Positions 34,764 to 45,388 of a stretch of 64,000 bases of DNA are shown piece by piece. The notes under the pieces were generated by a model that was not told the origin of the DNA, searched no databases, and saw nothing but the letters and a program-made list of their open reading frames with translations. The position numbers and the translations under genes were made by a program. Position 1 is the stretch's first letter. The number at the start of each line of letters is the position of its first letter. Location: contig NZ_BMNC01000006.1 of assembly GCF_014646255.1 (NCBI RefSeq), forward strand, positions 62,001 to 126,000. The letters run 5' to 3'. The DNA is from Lentzea pudingi. Its GTDB lineage: Bacteria > Actinomycetota > Actinomycetes > Mycobacteriales > Pseudonocardiaceae.

Positions 34764-34853
34764 CACGATCTCCTTCATCCGTTTGGCCCTACGCTAGCCA
34801 CGCAAGATCAGCAGCCACTGTCGTCAGAGTCCGCCGTTGTGCCGGGAGAGTCC

Positions 34854-35674
34854 GTGCTTGAGCAGGTGCTGTCCGCGCTGAGCGTGAACTGGGCCGTCGC
34901 GACGCCCCTGCACGCGGGCGGGCGGTGGGCGATGCACTTCGTCGGACGGCTGGACCTGCGCGTGGAGGTCGTCGTCCAGGGCCGTGTGCACGTCACGGCA
35001 GCAGGGCAGAGCTTCTGGGCGGAGCAGGGCGACTGTTACGTCATCGCCGGGCGACGTCCCTATCGCACGGCGCAGACCCGGACACGCCCTCGGTATTCGC
35101 CGCTCCCTACTACGAGGACGCGCACGACAAGGCGGAGATCGGCGAAGGCCACGACACGACGTTGCTCGGCGCCGGCTTCACCTGCGAACCGGAGGACGCC
35201 CGGCTCCTCGGCGTCCTGCCGCCCGTGATCCACGTCCGCGCCGGAGCGGCCGCGGCGACCATCGAGCTCATCAGGAGTGAGATCGGCGGCGGCAGGCTGA
35301 TCCTCGACCGCCTCTGCCAGGTCCTCCTGCTCCAGGTCCTGCGCGACCACACGTCGGACGACCCGGCGCTCGGACCGGCCCTCAGGGCGATGCACGACGA
35401 CCTGCGACGTCCGTGGACGGTCCCGGAGCTGGCGAGCGTGGTGGCGATGTCGCGGTCGACGTTCTTCCTGCGGTTCCGGGAGACGACGGGCATGACACCG
35501 CTCGACTACCTGTACCGCCTGCGCATGCGGCACGCGGCCCGGCTGCTGCGGGACACCGCGGACACGGTCGGTTCGATCGCCACGGCCTCCGGCTACCGCA
35601 CCGAAAGCGCGTTCGGCGCCGTGTTCAAGAGGTCCACGGGACGCACACCCGGCGAGTACCGGAACGGGCAGTGA
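34854..35674 (+). pseudogene. AraC-family regulator split by a 1-nt deletion
   Basis: GTG 34854 has GGGAGAG 5 nt upstream. The first frame encodes the cupin-like sensor part (SVNWAVATPLHAGGRWAM, then GDCYVIAGRRPYRTAQ) and then runs into unrelated sequence. From about 35075 a second frame supplies DPDTPSVFAAPYYEDAHDK and continues to the AraC double helix-turn-helix (TVPELASVVAMSRSTFFLRF; YLYRLRMRHAARLL) ending at 35674. Restoring one base near 35075 joins both into a normal AraC_N/HTH protein of about 273 residues. Either a genuine inactivation or a sequencing error. Confidence 0.75.
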
Positions 35675-35690
35675 CTTAGGGCAACCTGGC

Positions 35691-35720
35691 TTGAACCGGC
35701 TTACAGGACAAGCGTACTGT
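35691..35720 (+). promoter_or_regulatory. Predicted acnA promoter
   Basis: TTGAAC (35691-35696), 18-bp spacer, TACTGT (35715-35720), giving a leader of about 85 nt before GTG 35812. Confidence 0.5.
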
Positions 35721-35811
35721 TTGGGGTCGAGGGGCAGGGGTCAACCGCTTGAGGAAGACTCTCCCCCATCCCGAACTGACCACCGCGCTGTCACCAGTTA
35801 TGGAGTTGCAC

Positions 35812-38628
<2,817 letters not shown>

Positions 38629-38637
38629 TCAGTGAAC

Positions 38638-38677
38638 GCGAAAGGGCCGTTCACCACTCGGTGGGCGGCCCTTTCGC
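38638..38677 (+). terminator. acnA terminator
   Basis: Perfect 12-bp stem GCGAAAGGGCCG / CGGCCCTTTCGC with a 16-nt loop, 9 bp after the acnA stop. An alternative short stem GTGAAC / GTTCAC (38632-38637 with 38649-38654) shares the left arm. Confidence 0.85.
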
Positions 38678-38681
38678 CGTC
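38659..38681. repeat. 23-bp direct repeat, copy 1
   Basis: The sequence beginning CGGTGGGCGGCCCTTTCGCC is the right arm and loop of the acnA terminator. An exact copy is at 39779-39801. The two copies bracket the membrane propeller gene, whose stop codon is at the edge of this copy. Confidence 0.85.
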
Positions 38682-39738
38682 AACCGGCCCGCTTCCACTG
38701 CGGGTCCCAGCGGTGGTGGAACGATCGCTGCCACAGGTGTCCGCTCCTGTCCACCGCCAGACACCACAGCCGCGAGTAGCTGGTCGTGGCTCCGGCCAGG
38801 TCCTGGAAGTCCTCCGGTGTCTCCATCACGGCCCAGTCGGACCAGGGCTCTCCGCCGTTGTGCCACCGGTGGACCAGGTCTCCCGCCTTTCCCGCGGCGA
38901 AGACCTCCTGCCTGTCCTCGGCGCGCCGGTAGGCGGCGATCGCCTTCACCGGGGAACCGGGTCGTCCCCAGTTCTCCCAGGGACTCCAGTCCTCCCAGAA
39001 CCAGCGGTGCCACACCTCGCCGTCACGACCGATCGCGAAGTGTTCGATCAGTTCGTCCTTCGGCGAGCAGACCGCGACGTCGATCATCCCGCCCACGCCG
39101 GCGTCGTTCCACTCGGACCACGTCGACGAGTCCCACTTCCAGGCGTGCATCAGCCGGCCGTCGTCCAGCACGACGTACAACTCGCGATGACCAGGCACGA
39201 GGCTGACCGCAGAGAGCCTGACGACACTTGCGCGCGGGGAAGGCGGCGACGGCACAGGACGCCACGCGGACCAGACCCCGTGATCCCGTCTACGAACACG
39301 AAGAACACCGTCGCGGTCCACGACGTAATGCTCGACGACGTCCAGTGACGGCTGCACGACCGCCACGTCCCACGCTTGGCCGCGCATGGGCAACTTGGTC
39401 CACGGCTCCCAGGTGCCGTCGTCGTGCACCTCGGTGGCGAGCACCGCACCGGAGGTCGTCGCGACCAGGACTTCCATCGTTCCGCGCCCGGTGTCGGAAG
39501 CGTCCACGGCACGCATCACCACGCGACGGCCCGGACGACGCTGCAGGTAGGCCGCGGCCAGCACGGCCGCGAGAACAGCGAGCGTGATCCACACCCACCA
39601 CCGGCTCGTCCAGCCGCCGTCCACCGGAGCGGTCAGCAGGTTGACACCCGCCCCCACCACCGCGGTCAGCAGGCCGACTCCGATCGCGACACCCAACCCG
39701 CTGCCCGCTGGCTCACGCACGTCCACGTTCCATGGCAT
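38680..39738 (-). CDS. Membrane-anchored PLL-like propeller protein
   Basis: 352 residues: two N-terminal membrane helices (about 14-36 and 46-63), then a repeat domain of about 45-residue blades. Blades carry Trp-rich turns: WEPWTKLPMRGQAWDVAV, WSEWNDAGVGGMIDVAV, WSPWENWG and WSDWAVMETPEDFQDLAG, each with DRDG- or GRDG-type loops. This is the pattern of PLL/tectonin-like lectin propellers; sugar binding is possible but unproven. The C-terminal domain would face outward or the cytosol depending on topology. Flanked by 23-bp direct repeats and out of place beside acnA, suggesting insertion. Confidence 0.7.
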   Translation of the reverse strand: MPWNVDVREPAGSGLGVAIGVGLLTAVVGAGVNLLTAPVDGGWTSRWWVWITLAVLAAVLAAAYLQRRPGRRVVMRAVDASDTGRGTMEVLVATTSGAVLATEVHDDGTWEPWTKLPMRGQAWDVAVVQPSLDVVEHYVVDRDGVLRVRRRDHGVWSAWRPVPSPPSPRASVVRLSAVSLVPGHRELYVVLDDGRLMHAWKWDSSTWSEWNDAGVGGMIDVAVCSPKDELIEHFAIGRDGEVWHRWFWEDWSPWENWGRPGSPVKAIAAYRRAEDRQEVFAAGKAGDLVHRWHNGGEPWSDWAVMETPEDFQDLAGATTSYSRLWCLAVDRSGHLWQRSFHHRWDPQWKRAG

Positions 39739-39778
39739 CGCGATCTACGCGTCCGGTGTTGCACCAGAACCGACGGCC

Positions 39779-39801
39779 CGGTGGGCGGCCCTTTCGCCGT
39801 C
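39779..39801. repeat. 23-bp direct repeat, copy 2
   Basis: Exact copy of 38659-38681. With flanking bases it forms a separate 7-bp stem (CGACGGC at 39771-39777 with GCCGTCG at 39796-39802), so it could act as a hairpin on its own. Confidence 0.85.
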
Positions 39802-39869
39802 GATGCACTCGTAACGGTCAGCGGGCGCCTCGCGATGCCAAGTCACCCTGATCACCGCGGGAGACCCTC

Positions 39870-40295
39870 ATGAGCTTGACCGTGCTCGGCGACCTGAACT
39901 GGTTGGCCGTCGTCGTCGCCACGATCGCGTACTTCGCGCTGGGCATGGTGTGGTACGCGGAGTACGCCTTCGGCAGGGCCTGGCAACGCGCGTCCGGGCA
40001 GGACCTCAGCCCGCCGGAGAACACCAGCGCGGCCGTCTACGCCATCCCGCTGCTCACGTGCTTCGTCATCACCCTCGCCACCGCGATGATCGGTAACGCG
40101 TCGGGCACCGACAACATCATGGAAGGCATCCTGCTGGGGCTCGTCGTCGGCGTCGGCATCGCGCTGCCCGTCAGGATGGTGACGGGTTCCTACGACATGA
40201 CGAAGCCCGGTCCGATCACCTTCGCGGCCATCGGAGCGGGCTATCACGTCGTCGGACTCACGCTCGCGGGCGCGATCCTCGGTTTGTGGACTTAG
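39870..40295 (+). CDS. DUF1761 membrane protein
   Basis: 141 residues with four membrane helices. LNWLAVVVATIAYFALGMVWY is the DUF1761 opening, followed by FGRAWQRASG in a cytoplasmic loop. GGGAG lies 6 nt before ATG 39870. Function of the family is not established. Its TAG stop overlaps the stop of the convergent PH-domain gene. Confidence 0.82.
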   Translation: MSLTVLGDLNWLAVVVATIAYFALGMVWYAEYAFGRAWQRASGQDLSPPENTSAAVYAIPLLTCFVITLATAMIGNASGTDNIMEGILLGLVVGVGIALPVRMVTGSYDMTKPGPITFAAIGAGYHVVGLTLAGAILGLWT

Positions 40296-40732
40296 ATCCG
40301 TGCTGCCTTGTGCAGCTCACGCAACGCGCGCACGGACGACACGGCATATTCCCGATCCACGGCCTGCACGGCCATCACCGAGATGTACTCGTCCTCCGGC
40401 AGCTCCAGGCGGGCCCACGCGGCACCGTCCGGGAAGCTGATCGACAGCACGTCGTTCCAGTCGAAGTGGTGCGACGTCACGACGTTGCGCACGTCGACAC
40501 CCGTGGCGTCGGCGGTGACGCGCGGACGCGTCAGCAGCAGCACACCGCCCGCCAGCAGGAAGCCCAGGAAGATCATGGCGACCTGGTCGGACGTCCGGAA
40601 GATCACGCCGGTCGGCGTGTTGCCCAGCAGCAGCCCCACCACCGTGAACACCACGACGAGGCCGACCGCGCACGCCCAGGCGACGCGCCGGATCTTCTTG
40701 GGACGCAGGACGATCGCTTCCGCCGTCATCAT
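40292..40732 (-). CDS. PH-domain membrane protein (Rv1417-like)
   Basis: 146 residues from ATG 40732, overlapping the ribH stop. Two helices (about 13-33 and 45-64) precede a bacterial PH-like domain: TADATGVDVRNVVTSHHFDWN, VLSISFPDGAAWARLELP, then YISVMAVQAVDREYA. This C-terminal domain of the actinobacterial family probably binds a partner or lipid. It terminates the riboflavin operon, as Rv1417 follows ribH in M. tuberculosis, but a role in flavin synthesis is unproven. Confidence 0.83.
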   Translation of the reverse strand: MMTAEAIVLRPKKIRRVAWACAVGLVVVFTVVGLLLGNTPTGVIFRTSDQVAMIFLGFLLAGGVLLLTRPRVTADATGVDVRNVVTSHHFDWNDVLSISFPDGAAWARLELPEDEYISVMAVQAVDREYAVSSVRALRELHKAARI

Positions 40733-41226
40733 TCGAAACCCCGCTCGGTCCAGGGCTGGCGCAGGCCGCGCAGCACCAGTGCCGTGTCGATGGCGGCGAC
40801 GGTCGCCTCGTACCCCTTGTCCTCCACCGACTCCGGCAGCCCGGCGCGGGCCAGGGCCTGCTCCTCGGTGTCGGTCGTCAGCACGCCGTTGCCCACCGGC
40901 GTGGACTCGTCGAGCGCGACGCGCGTGAGCCCGTCCGTCACCGAGTCGCACACGTACTCGAAGTGCGGGGTGCCGCCGCGGATGACCACGCCGAGCGCGA
41001 CCACCGCGTCGTGGTGACGGGCGAGTTCCTGCACGACAACGGGAAGCTCGATCGCTCCCGCCACGCGCACGACGGTCGTGTCGACGCAGCCGGCGTCCTC
41101 AGCGGCCTGCACGGCGCGCGAGACGAGCTGGTCGGTGATCTTGGTGTGCCACCGCGTCACCGCGATGGCGACGCTGAGGCCCTTGCCGTCGAGCTTCGTC
41201 TGCTCCGGACGGCCTTCGCCGCTCAT
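40729..41226 (-). CDS. ribH: 6,7-dimethyl-8-ribityllumazine synthase
   Basis: 165 residues. Condenses 5-amino-6-ribitylaminouracil with dihydroxybutanone phosphate. Visible: AIAVTRWHTKITDQLV, GAIELPVVVQELA, ALGVVIRGGTPHFEYVCDSV with the active-site His, and PVGNGVLTTDTEEQALARAG. ATG 41226 overlaps the ribBA stop. Icosahedral or pentameric assembly is usual for the family. Fifth in the rpe-ribD-ribE-ribBA-ribH-PH operon. Confidence 0.96.
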   Translation of the reverse strand: MSGEGRPEQTKLDGKGLSVAIAVTRWHTKITDQLVSRAVQAAEDAGCVDTTVVRVAGAIELPVVVQELARHHDAVVALGVVIRGGTPHFEYVCDSVTDGLTRVALDESTPVGNGVLTTDTEEQALARAGLPESVEDKGYEATVAAIDTALVLRGLRQPWTERGFE

Positions 41227-42485
41227 TCCTTGTCCTCCGTAGCGGAAACAACGGCCTCGTACTGCTCGAGCTGAGACAGTTCGTGGCCCATGCGGTCGCG
41301 CTTGGTGCGCAGGTATCGCAGGTTCTCCGGGTTCGGGGAGATCGGGAGCGGCACCCGGTCCAGCACACGAAGACCGTATCCGGCCTCCAGTCCGACGCGC
41401 TTGGCCGGGTTGTTCGTGAGCAGCCGCATGGACTTGATGCCGAGCTCCACGAGGATCTGCGCACCCGTGCCGTAGTCGCGCGCGTCGGCGGGCAGGCCCT
41501 GCACGAGGTTCGCGTCCACGGTGTCCGCACCCTGGTCCTGCAGCTGGTAGGCCTGCAGCTTGTGCATCAGGCCGATGCCACGGCCCTCGTGACCGCGCAT
41601 GTACAGCACGACACCACGGCCCTGTGCCGCAACGGCTTCCAGCGCCGCGTCGAGCTGCGGGCCGCAGTCGCAGCGCAACGACCCGAGCACGTCTCCGGTG
41701 AGGCACTCGGAGTGCACGCGCACCAGCACGTCCTCGCCGTCGCCGATCTCGCCGTAGACCATCGCGACGTGCTCGATGCCGTCGAGCAGGCTGTCGTAGC
41801 CGAACGCGGTGAACACGCCGTGCGCGGTCGGGATGCGGGCCTCGGCGGCGCGCACGACCTGGGTCTCGACCCGGCGACGGTACGCGATGAGGTCGGCGAT
41901 CGTGATCAGCGCGAGGTCGTGGTCGGCCGCGAAGACCTCCAGCTCGTCGCGGCGGGCCATGCCCTCCTCGTCCTTCTGCGACACGATCTCGCAGAGCACG
42001 CCGGCGGGCGACAGGCCCGCGAGACGCGCGAGGTCGACGGAGGCCTCCGTGTGGCCGGGGCGGCGCAGCACGCCGCCGTCGCGGGCGCGCAGCGGGACGA
42101 CGTGGCCGGGCCGGTTGAAGTCGTTGGCCTTCGCGGTCGGGTCGGCGAGCAACCGGATCGTGCGGGCCCGGTCGGCCGCCGAGATGCCGGTGCTGATGCC
42201 CTCACGCGCGTCCACCGTGACCGTGTACGCGGTACCGCGCTGGTCCTGGTTCGTGTGGTACATCGGCGGCAGGTCGAGGCGGTCGCAGTCGGAGTCCGTC
42301 AGCGCCACGCAGACGTACCCGGACGTGTAGCGGACCATGAACGCGAGCAGTTCCGGCGTCGCCTTCTCGGCGGCGAAGATCAGGTCGCCCTCGTTCTCCC
42401 TGTCCTCGTCGTCGACGACGACCACGGGCCGTCCGGCGGCGATGTCCTTGACCGCGCGCTCGATGTCGGCGAAGTCGGTGCTCAC
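41223..42485 (-). CDS. ribBA: Bifunctional DHBP synthase/GTP cyclohydrolase II
   Basis: 420 residues. The N-terminal DHBP synthase domain has the acidic loop VDDEDRENEGDL and GHTEASVDLARLAG. The C-terminal cyclohydrolase II has the zinc cysteines in SECLTGDVLGSLRCDCG, then the arginine loop GHEGRGIGLMHK and ILVELGIKSMRLLTNNP. It supplies both precursors of riboflavin. Stop overlaps ribH, and its start overlaps the ribE stop, giving coupled translation. Confidence 0.96.
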   Translation of the reverse strand: MSTDFADIERAVKDIAAGRPVVVVDDEDRENEGDLIFAAEKATPELLAFMVRYTSGYVCVALTDSDCDRLDLPPMYHTNQDQRGTAYTVTVDAREGISTGISAADRARTIRLLADPTAKANDFNRPGHVVPLRARDGGVLRRPGHTEASVDLARLAGLSPAGVLCEIVSQKDEEGMARRDELEVFAADHDLALITIADLIAYRRRVETQVVRAAEARIPTAHGVFTAFGYDSLLDGIEHVAMVYGEIGDGEDVLVRVHSECLTGDVLGSLRCDCGPQLDAALEAVAAQGRGVVLYMRGHEGRGIGLMHKLQAYQLQDQGADTVDANLVQGLPADARDYGTGAQILVELGIKSMRLLTNNPAKRVGLEAGYGLRVLDRVPLPISPNPENLRYLRTKRDRMGHELSQLEQYEAVVSATEDKE

Positions 42486-43102
42486 TGGGCCTCCTCGCCC
42501 GCGATGGCCCGCAGGTGCGGGATCGCCAGTCGTTCAACGTACTTCGCGAGCACGTCGACCTCCAGGTTCACCAGGTCGCCGGGCAGACGCCGCCCGAGCG
42601 TGGTGAGGTCAAGGGTCGTCGGGATGAGGCTCACGGTGAACTGGTCCTCGGCGACGGTCACGACCGTCAGCGAGACCCCGTCGACCGTGATGGAGCCCTT
42701 CTCCACGACATATCGGGAAAGGCTGGGCGGGAGTCCGATGTGGACCATCTCCCAGTGCTCCGCCTTCTCCCGCGCGAGAATCGAGCCGGTGCCGTCGACG
42801 TGGCCCTGCACGATGTGGCCGCCGAGGCGCTGGCCGACCGCGGCCGCGCGCTCCAGGTTGACCCGGTCGCCCGCGGCGACCTTCGCGAGGCTGCTGCGGT
42901 TGAGGGTCTCGCGCATCACGTCGGCGGTGAACGCGCCGTCCTCCACCTCCACGACGGTGAGACAGACGCCGTTCACCGCGATGGAGTCGCCGTGCTTCGC
43001 GTCGCTGGTGACGATCGGCCCGGCGACGCGGATCCGTGCCGCGTCCGGCAGGTCCTCCGTCGCTACGACGTGGCCGAGTTCCTCGACGATCCCGGTGAAC
43101 AC
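42482..43102 (-). CDS. ribE: Riboflavin synthase, alpha subunit
   Basis: 206 residues from GTG 43102, preceded by AGGAGG at 5 nt. Two lumazine-binding repeats: the first has MFTGIVEELGHV (GTG as Met), DSIAVNGVCLTVVEV; the second starts GHIVQGHVDGTG and has GSITVDGVSLTVV. It dismutates two lumazine molecules to riboflavin and the pyrimidine recycled by ribH. The gap to ribD is 8 bp. Confidence 0.96.
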   Translation of the reverse strand: MFTGIVEELGHVVATEDLPDAARIRVAGPIVTSDAKHGDSIAVNGVCLTVVEVEDGAFTADVMRETLNRSSLAKVAAGDRVNLERAAAVGQRLGGHIVQGHVDGTGSILAREKAEHWEMVHIGLPPSLSRYVVEKGSITVDGVSLTVVTVAEDQFTVSLIPTTLDLTTLGRRLPGDLVNLEVDVLAKYVERLAIPHLRAIAGEEAQ

Positions 43103-43110
43103 CGCTCCTC

Positions 43111-44112
43111 CTAAGTTCGCGGAACCGCGCTGATCCGCAGGTCCGGTCCGCTCATGGTGACGTCTTCCACGGTCAGCCTCACAGCGTCCGTGATGGTTGA
43201 CACGCCCGCGTCCAGCACCGCCGCGGGACCGTTCCCGAGCAGCGCCGGCGCGATGTAGGCGAGCACGCGGTCGACCCTGCCGGCGCGCCAGAACGCACCG
43301 GCGAGCGTCGGGCCGCCCTCCAGCAACACGTCGACCACACCTCGTTCGGCGAGCGCCTCCAGGACGTCGTCCGGTTCGTGCGTGCGCAGGTGCAGCGCGG
43401 TGTGCTGGAGCTTGGCCCCGTCCGGCAGGTCGCTGGTGCCCACGACCACGGGCAACGGCTGGCGGGGCAGCGGCATTCCTCCGGCGTCCCTGGCCGTCAG
43501 CGCGGGGTCGTCGAGCCTCACCGTGTTCATGCCGACGACGATCGCGTCGAGCTTGGTGCGCAGGTCGTGAACCTCCTTGCGGGAGGTCTCCGAACTGATC
43601 CACTGGCTGGTGCCGTCGCTGGCCGCGATCCGGCCGTCGAGCGAGGCCGCGTACTTCCACGTGACGTGCGGACGGCCCGTGCGCGCGTAGTGCAGCCACG
43701 CCCTGAGGGGGCCTCGGCTGACTTCCTGCGCCAGCAGGCCGCTCTCGACCGTGATGCCGGCTTCTTCGAGGACCTTCGCACCGCCCGCGGCCCTCGGATT
43801 CGGGTCGCTCAGGGCGTGGAAAACGCGCTTGATGCCTGCTTCTCGCAGCGCCTCGGTGCACGGCGGCGTACGGCCGTGGTGCGAACACGGTTCGAGGGTG
43901 ACCACGGCCGTGCCGCCCCGTGCCTTCGCACCGGCGGCTTTGAGCGCCATGACCTCGGCGTGCGGACCACCTACGGGCTGCGTGCCACCGAACCCGACGG
44001 CGTCGCCGCTCTCGTCGAGGATGACGCACCCGACCGGCGGGTTGGGGCTGGTGGTCCCCCGCACCCGCTCGCTCTCCGCGATGGCGAGCACCATCGCGTC
44101 CTCGGGGGTCAC
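43111..44112 (-). CDS. ribD: Bifunctional diaminohydroxyphosphoribosylaminopyrimidine deaminase/reductase
   Basis: 333 residues from GTG 44112. The deaminase domain has zinc site GGPHAEVMAL and LEPCSHHGRTPPC. The reductase domain has VTWKYAASLDGRIAASDGTS, AIVVGMNTVRLDDP and LLEGGPTLAGAF. It catalyses the second and third steps after GTP ring opening. GTGA overlap with the rpe stop. Between the domains about residue 145 is a normal linker. No FMN riboswitch lies in the operon. Confidence 0.95.
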   Translation of the reverse strand: MTPEDAMVLAIAESERVRGTTSPNPPVGCVILDESGDAVGFGGTQPVGGPHAEVMALKAAGAKARGGTAVVTLEPCSHHGRTPPCTEALREAGIKRVFHALSDPNPRAAGGAKVLEEAGITVESGLLAQEVSRGPLRAWLHYARTGRPHVTWKYAASLDGRIAASDGTSQWISSETSRKEVHDLRTKLDAIVVGMNTVRLDDPALTARDAGGMPLPRQPLPVVVGTSDLPDGAKLQHTALHLRTHEPDDVLEALAERGVVDVLLEGGPTLAGAFWRAGRVDRVLAYIAPALLGNGPAAVLDAGVSTITDAVRLTVEDVTMSGPDLRISAVPRT

Positions 44113-44789
44113 GTGGTCCTGGTTCCCCGTGCGCCGGCCGCCTGCGCGCGCAACGCCTCGACGGCCTTGCCCGGATCGGCGGCGTCGTACACGGCGGACC
44201 CCGCGACGAAGCAGTCCACCCCGGCCTGCGCGGCCTGTTCGATCGTGTCGGCGTTGATGCCACCGTCGATCTCCACGAGCAGCTTGAGGTGCCCGGTGTC
44301 GACGAGGTGGCGGGCCTGGCGGACCTTGTGCAGCACGTCGGCCATGAAGCTCTGCCCGCCGAAGCCCGGCTCGACCGACATGACCAGCAGCGTGTCGTAG
44401 TGCTTGAGGACCTCGACGTACGGCTCCAGCGGGGTGCCGGGCTTGATGCTCAGCCCGGCCTTGGACCCGGCGGCCCTGAGGTTCTTGGCCAGCGCGATCG
44501 GGTCGTTCGCCGCCTCGACGTGCACGGTCACGTTGTACGCGCCCGCCTCCGCGTAGCCGATGGCCCAGCGGTCCGGGTCCTCGATCATCAGGTGGCAGTC
44601 GATCGGGATGTCGGTGACCTTCAGCAGCGACTTCACCACGGGCAGGCCGAGCGTCAGGTTCGGCACGAAGTGGTTGTCCATGACGTCGACGTGGATCCAG
44701 TCCGACGTGGGCACCGCGGCGAGCTCGTCGGCGAGGCGCGCGAAGTCGGCGGACAGGATGCTGGGGGCGATCATCGGCGTGTGGACCAC
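44109..44789 (-). CDS. rpe: Ribulose-phosphate 3-epimerase
   Basis: 226 residues. MIAPSILSADFARLADEL, HVDVMDNHFVPNLTLG with metal ligands, CHLMIEDP, MSVEPGFGGQSF and EIDGGINADT mark the TIM-barrel epimerase of the pentose phosphate pathway, which provides the ribulose 5-phosphate used by ribB. GTG 44789 is preferred: a TAGACT -10 leaves a 2-nt leader. ATG 44774 is the alternative. First gene of the rib operon. Confidence 0.95.
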   Translation of the reverse strand: MVHTPMIAPSILSADFARLADELAAVPTSDWIHVDVMDNHFVPNLTLGLPVVKSLLKVTDIPIDCHLMIEDPDRWAIGYAEAGAYNVTVHVEAANDPIALAKNLRAAGSKAGLSIKPGTPLEPYVEVLKHYDTLLVMSVEPGFGGQSFMADVLHKVRQARHLVDTGHLKLLVEIDGGINADTIEQAAQAGVDCFVAGSAVYDAADPGKAVEALRAQAAGARGTRTT

Positions 44790-44797
44790 AAGGGTGA

Positions 44798-44803
44798 AGT
44801 CTA
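44798..44803 (-). promoter_or_regulatory. Predicted -10 of the rpe-rib operon
   Basis: TAGACT, whose first three bases are the stop codon of the upstream flavoprotein gene. Predicted transcript starts about 2 nt before GTG 44789. Confidence 0.4.
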
Positions 44804-45301
44804 GGTGTCCAGCAGGTCGAGCAGCGTGCCGGGAGCCACGTCTGAGACCACGACGACACCCGCATTGGTGAGCGTCGTGACGTGCGTCTCCCACATCGGG
44901 TGACGGCGCTTGTCCGCGTTGGCCTGGGGCATGACGACGACCCGGCAGTCCTCGACGCCGATGGCCTCGTTCAACGCCGTCAGCGCCTGGTTGTCGCCGA
45001 TGCCCAGGGCCAGCTTGGCCACGGAGTTCGCGCTGGCGGGAGCGAAGACGAACGCGTCCGGCGTCGGGTAGGGCTTGGGCTCGCTCGGCATCCTCGGCTC
45101 CCAGCGGATCGGGAGGTCGGTGAGCTGCCGCAGCTCGTCCAGCTCGCCGGCCTCCTCGAACCACGGGACGACGGCCGGCGTGAACGTGATGGCCAGCCGC
45201 CACCCCCGTCGCGCGGCGGGCTCGGCCAGTTCCGTGCGGAACCACGACTCGACCCCGCCGCAACCGGACGCGACCAATCCGAGCAATCCACGCGTAGTCA
45301 C
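44801..45301 (-). CDS. Flavoprotein-family protein (PPC decarboxylase fold)
   Basis: 166 residues, GTG start. GLLGLVASGCGGVESWF, TFTPAVVPWF and FVFAPASANSVAKLALGIGDN match the HFCD flavoprotein fold (phosphopantothenoylcysteine decarboxylase, EpiD, UbiX relatives), which binds FMN. The active-site His of PPC decarboxylase is not evident, so the reaction is uncertain. Directly upstream of the riboflavin operon, divergent from a secreted propeller. Confidence 0.8.
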   Translation of the reverse strand: MTTRGLLGLVASGCGGVESWFRTELAEPAARRGWRLAITFTPAVVPWFEEAGELDELRQLTDLPIRWEPRMPSEPKPYPTPDAFVFAPASANSVAKLALGIGDNQALTALNEAIGVEDCRVVVMPQANADKRRHPMWETHVTTLTNAGVVVVSDVAPGTLLDLLDT

Positions 45302-45355
45302 CGCTGCGATGTTAGGCGGTCATTTCTGTCGTACGCCGCCGATAACGTCCCCACG

Positions 45356-45371
45356 GCGGGTGATCACCCGC
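45356..45371. promoter_or_regulatory. 16-bp perfect palindrome before the secreted propeller
   Basis: GCGGGTGATCACCCGC, 17 bp upstream of ATG 45389 in an 87-bp divergent region. Fits an operator or RNA hairpin; regulator unknown. Confidence 0.4.
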
Positions 45372-45388
45372 ACACTGAGGGGAGCAAG

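Noticed and set aside
43103..44900. FMN riboswitch near the rib genes
   Set aside because: No conserved RFN-type segments; spacing between genes is too short.
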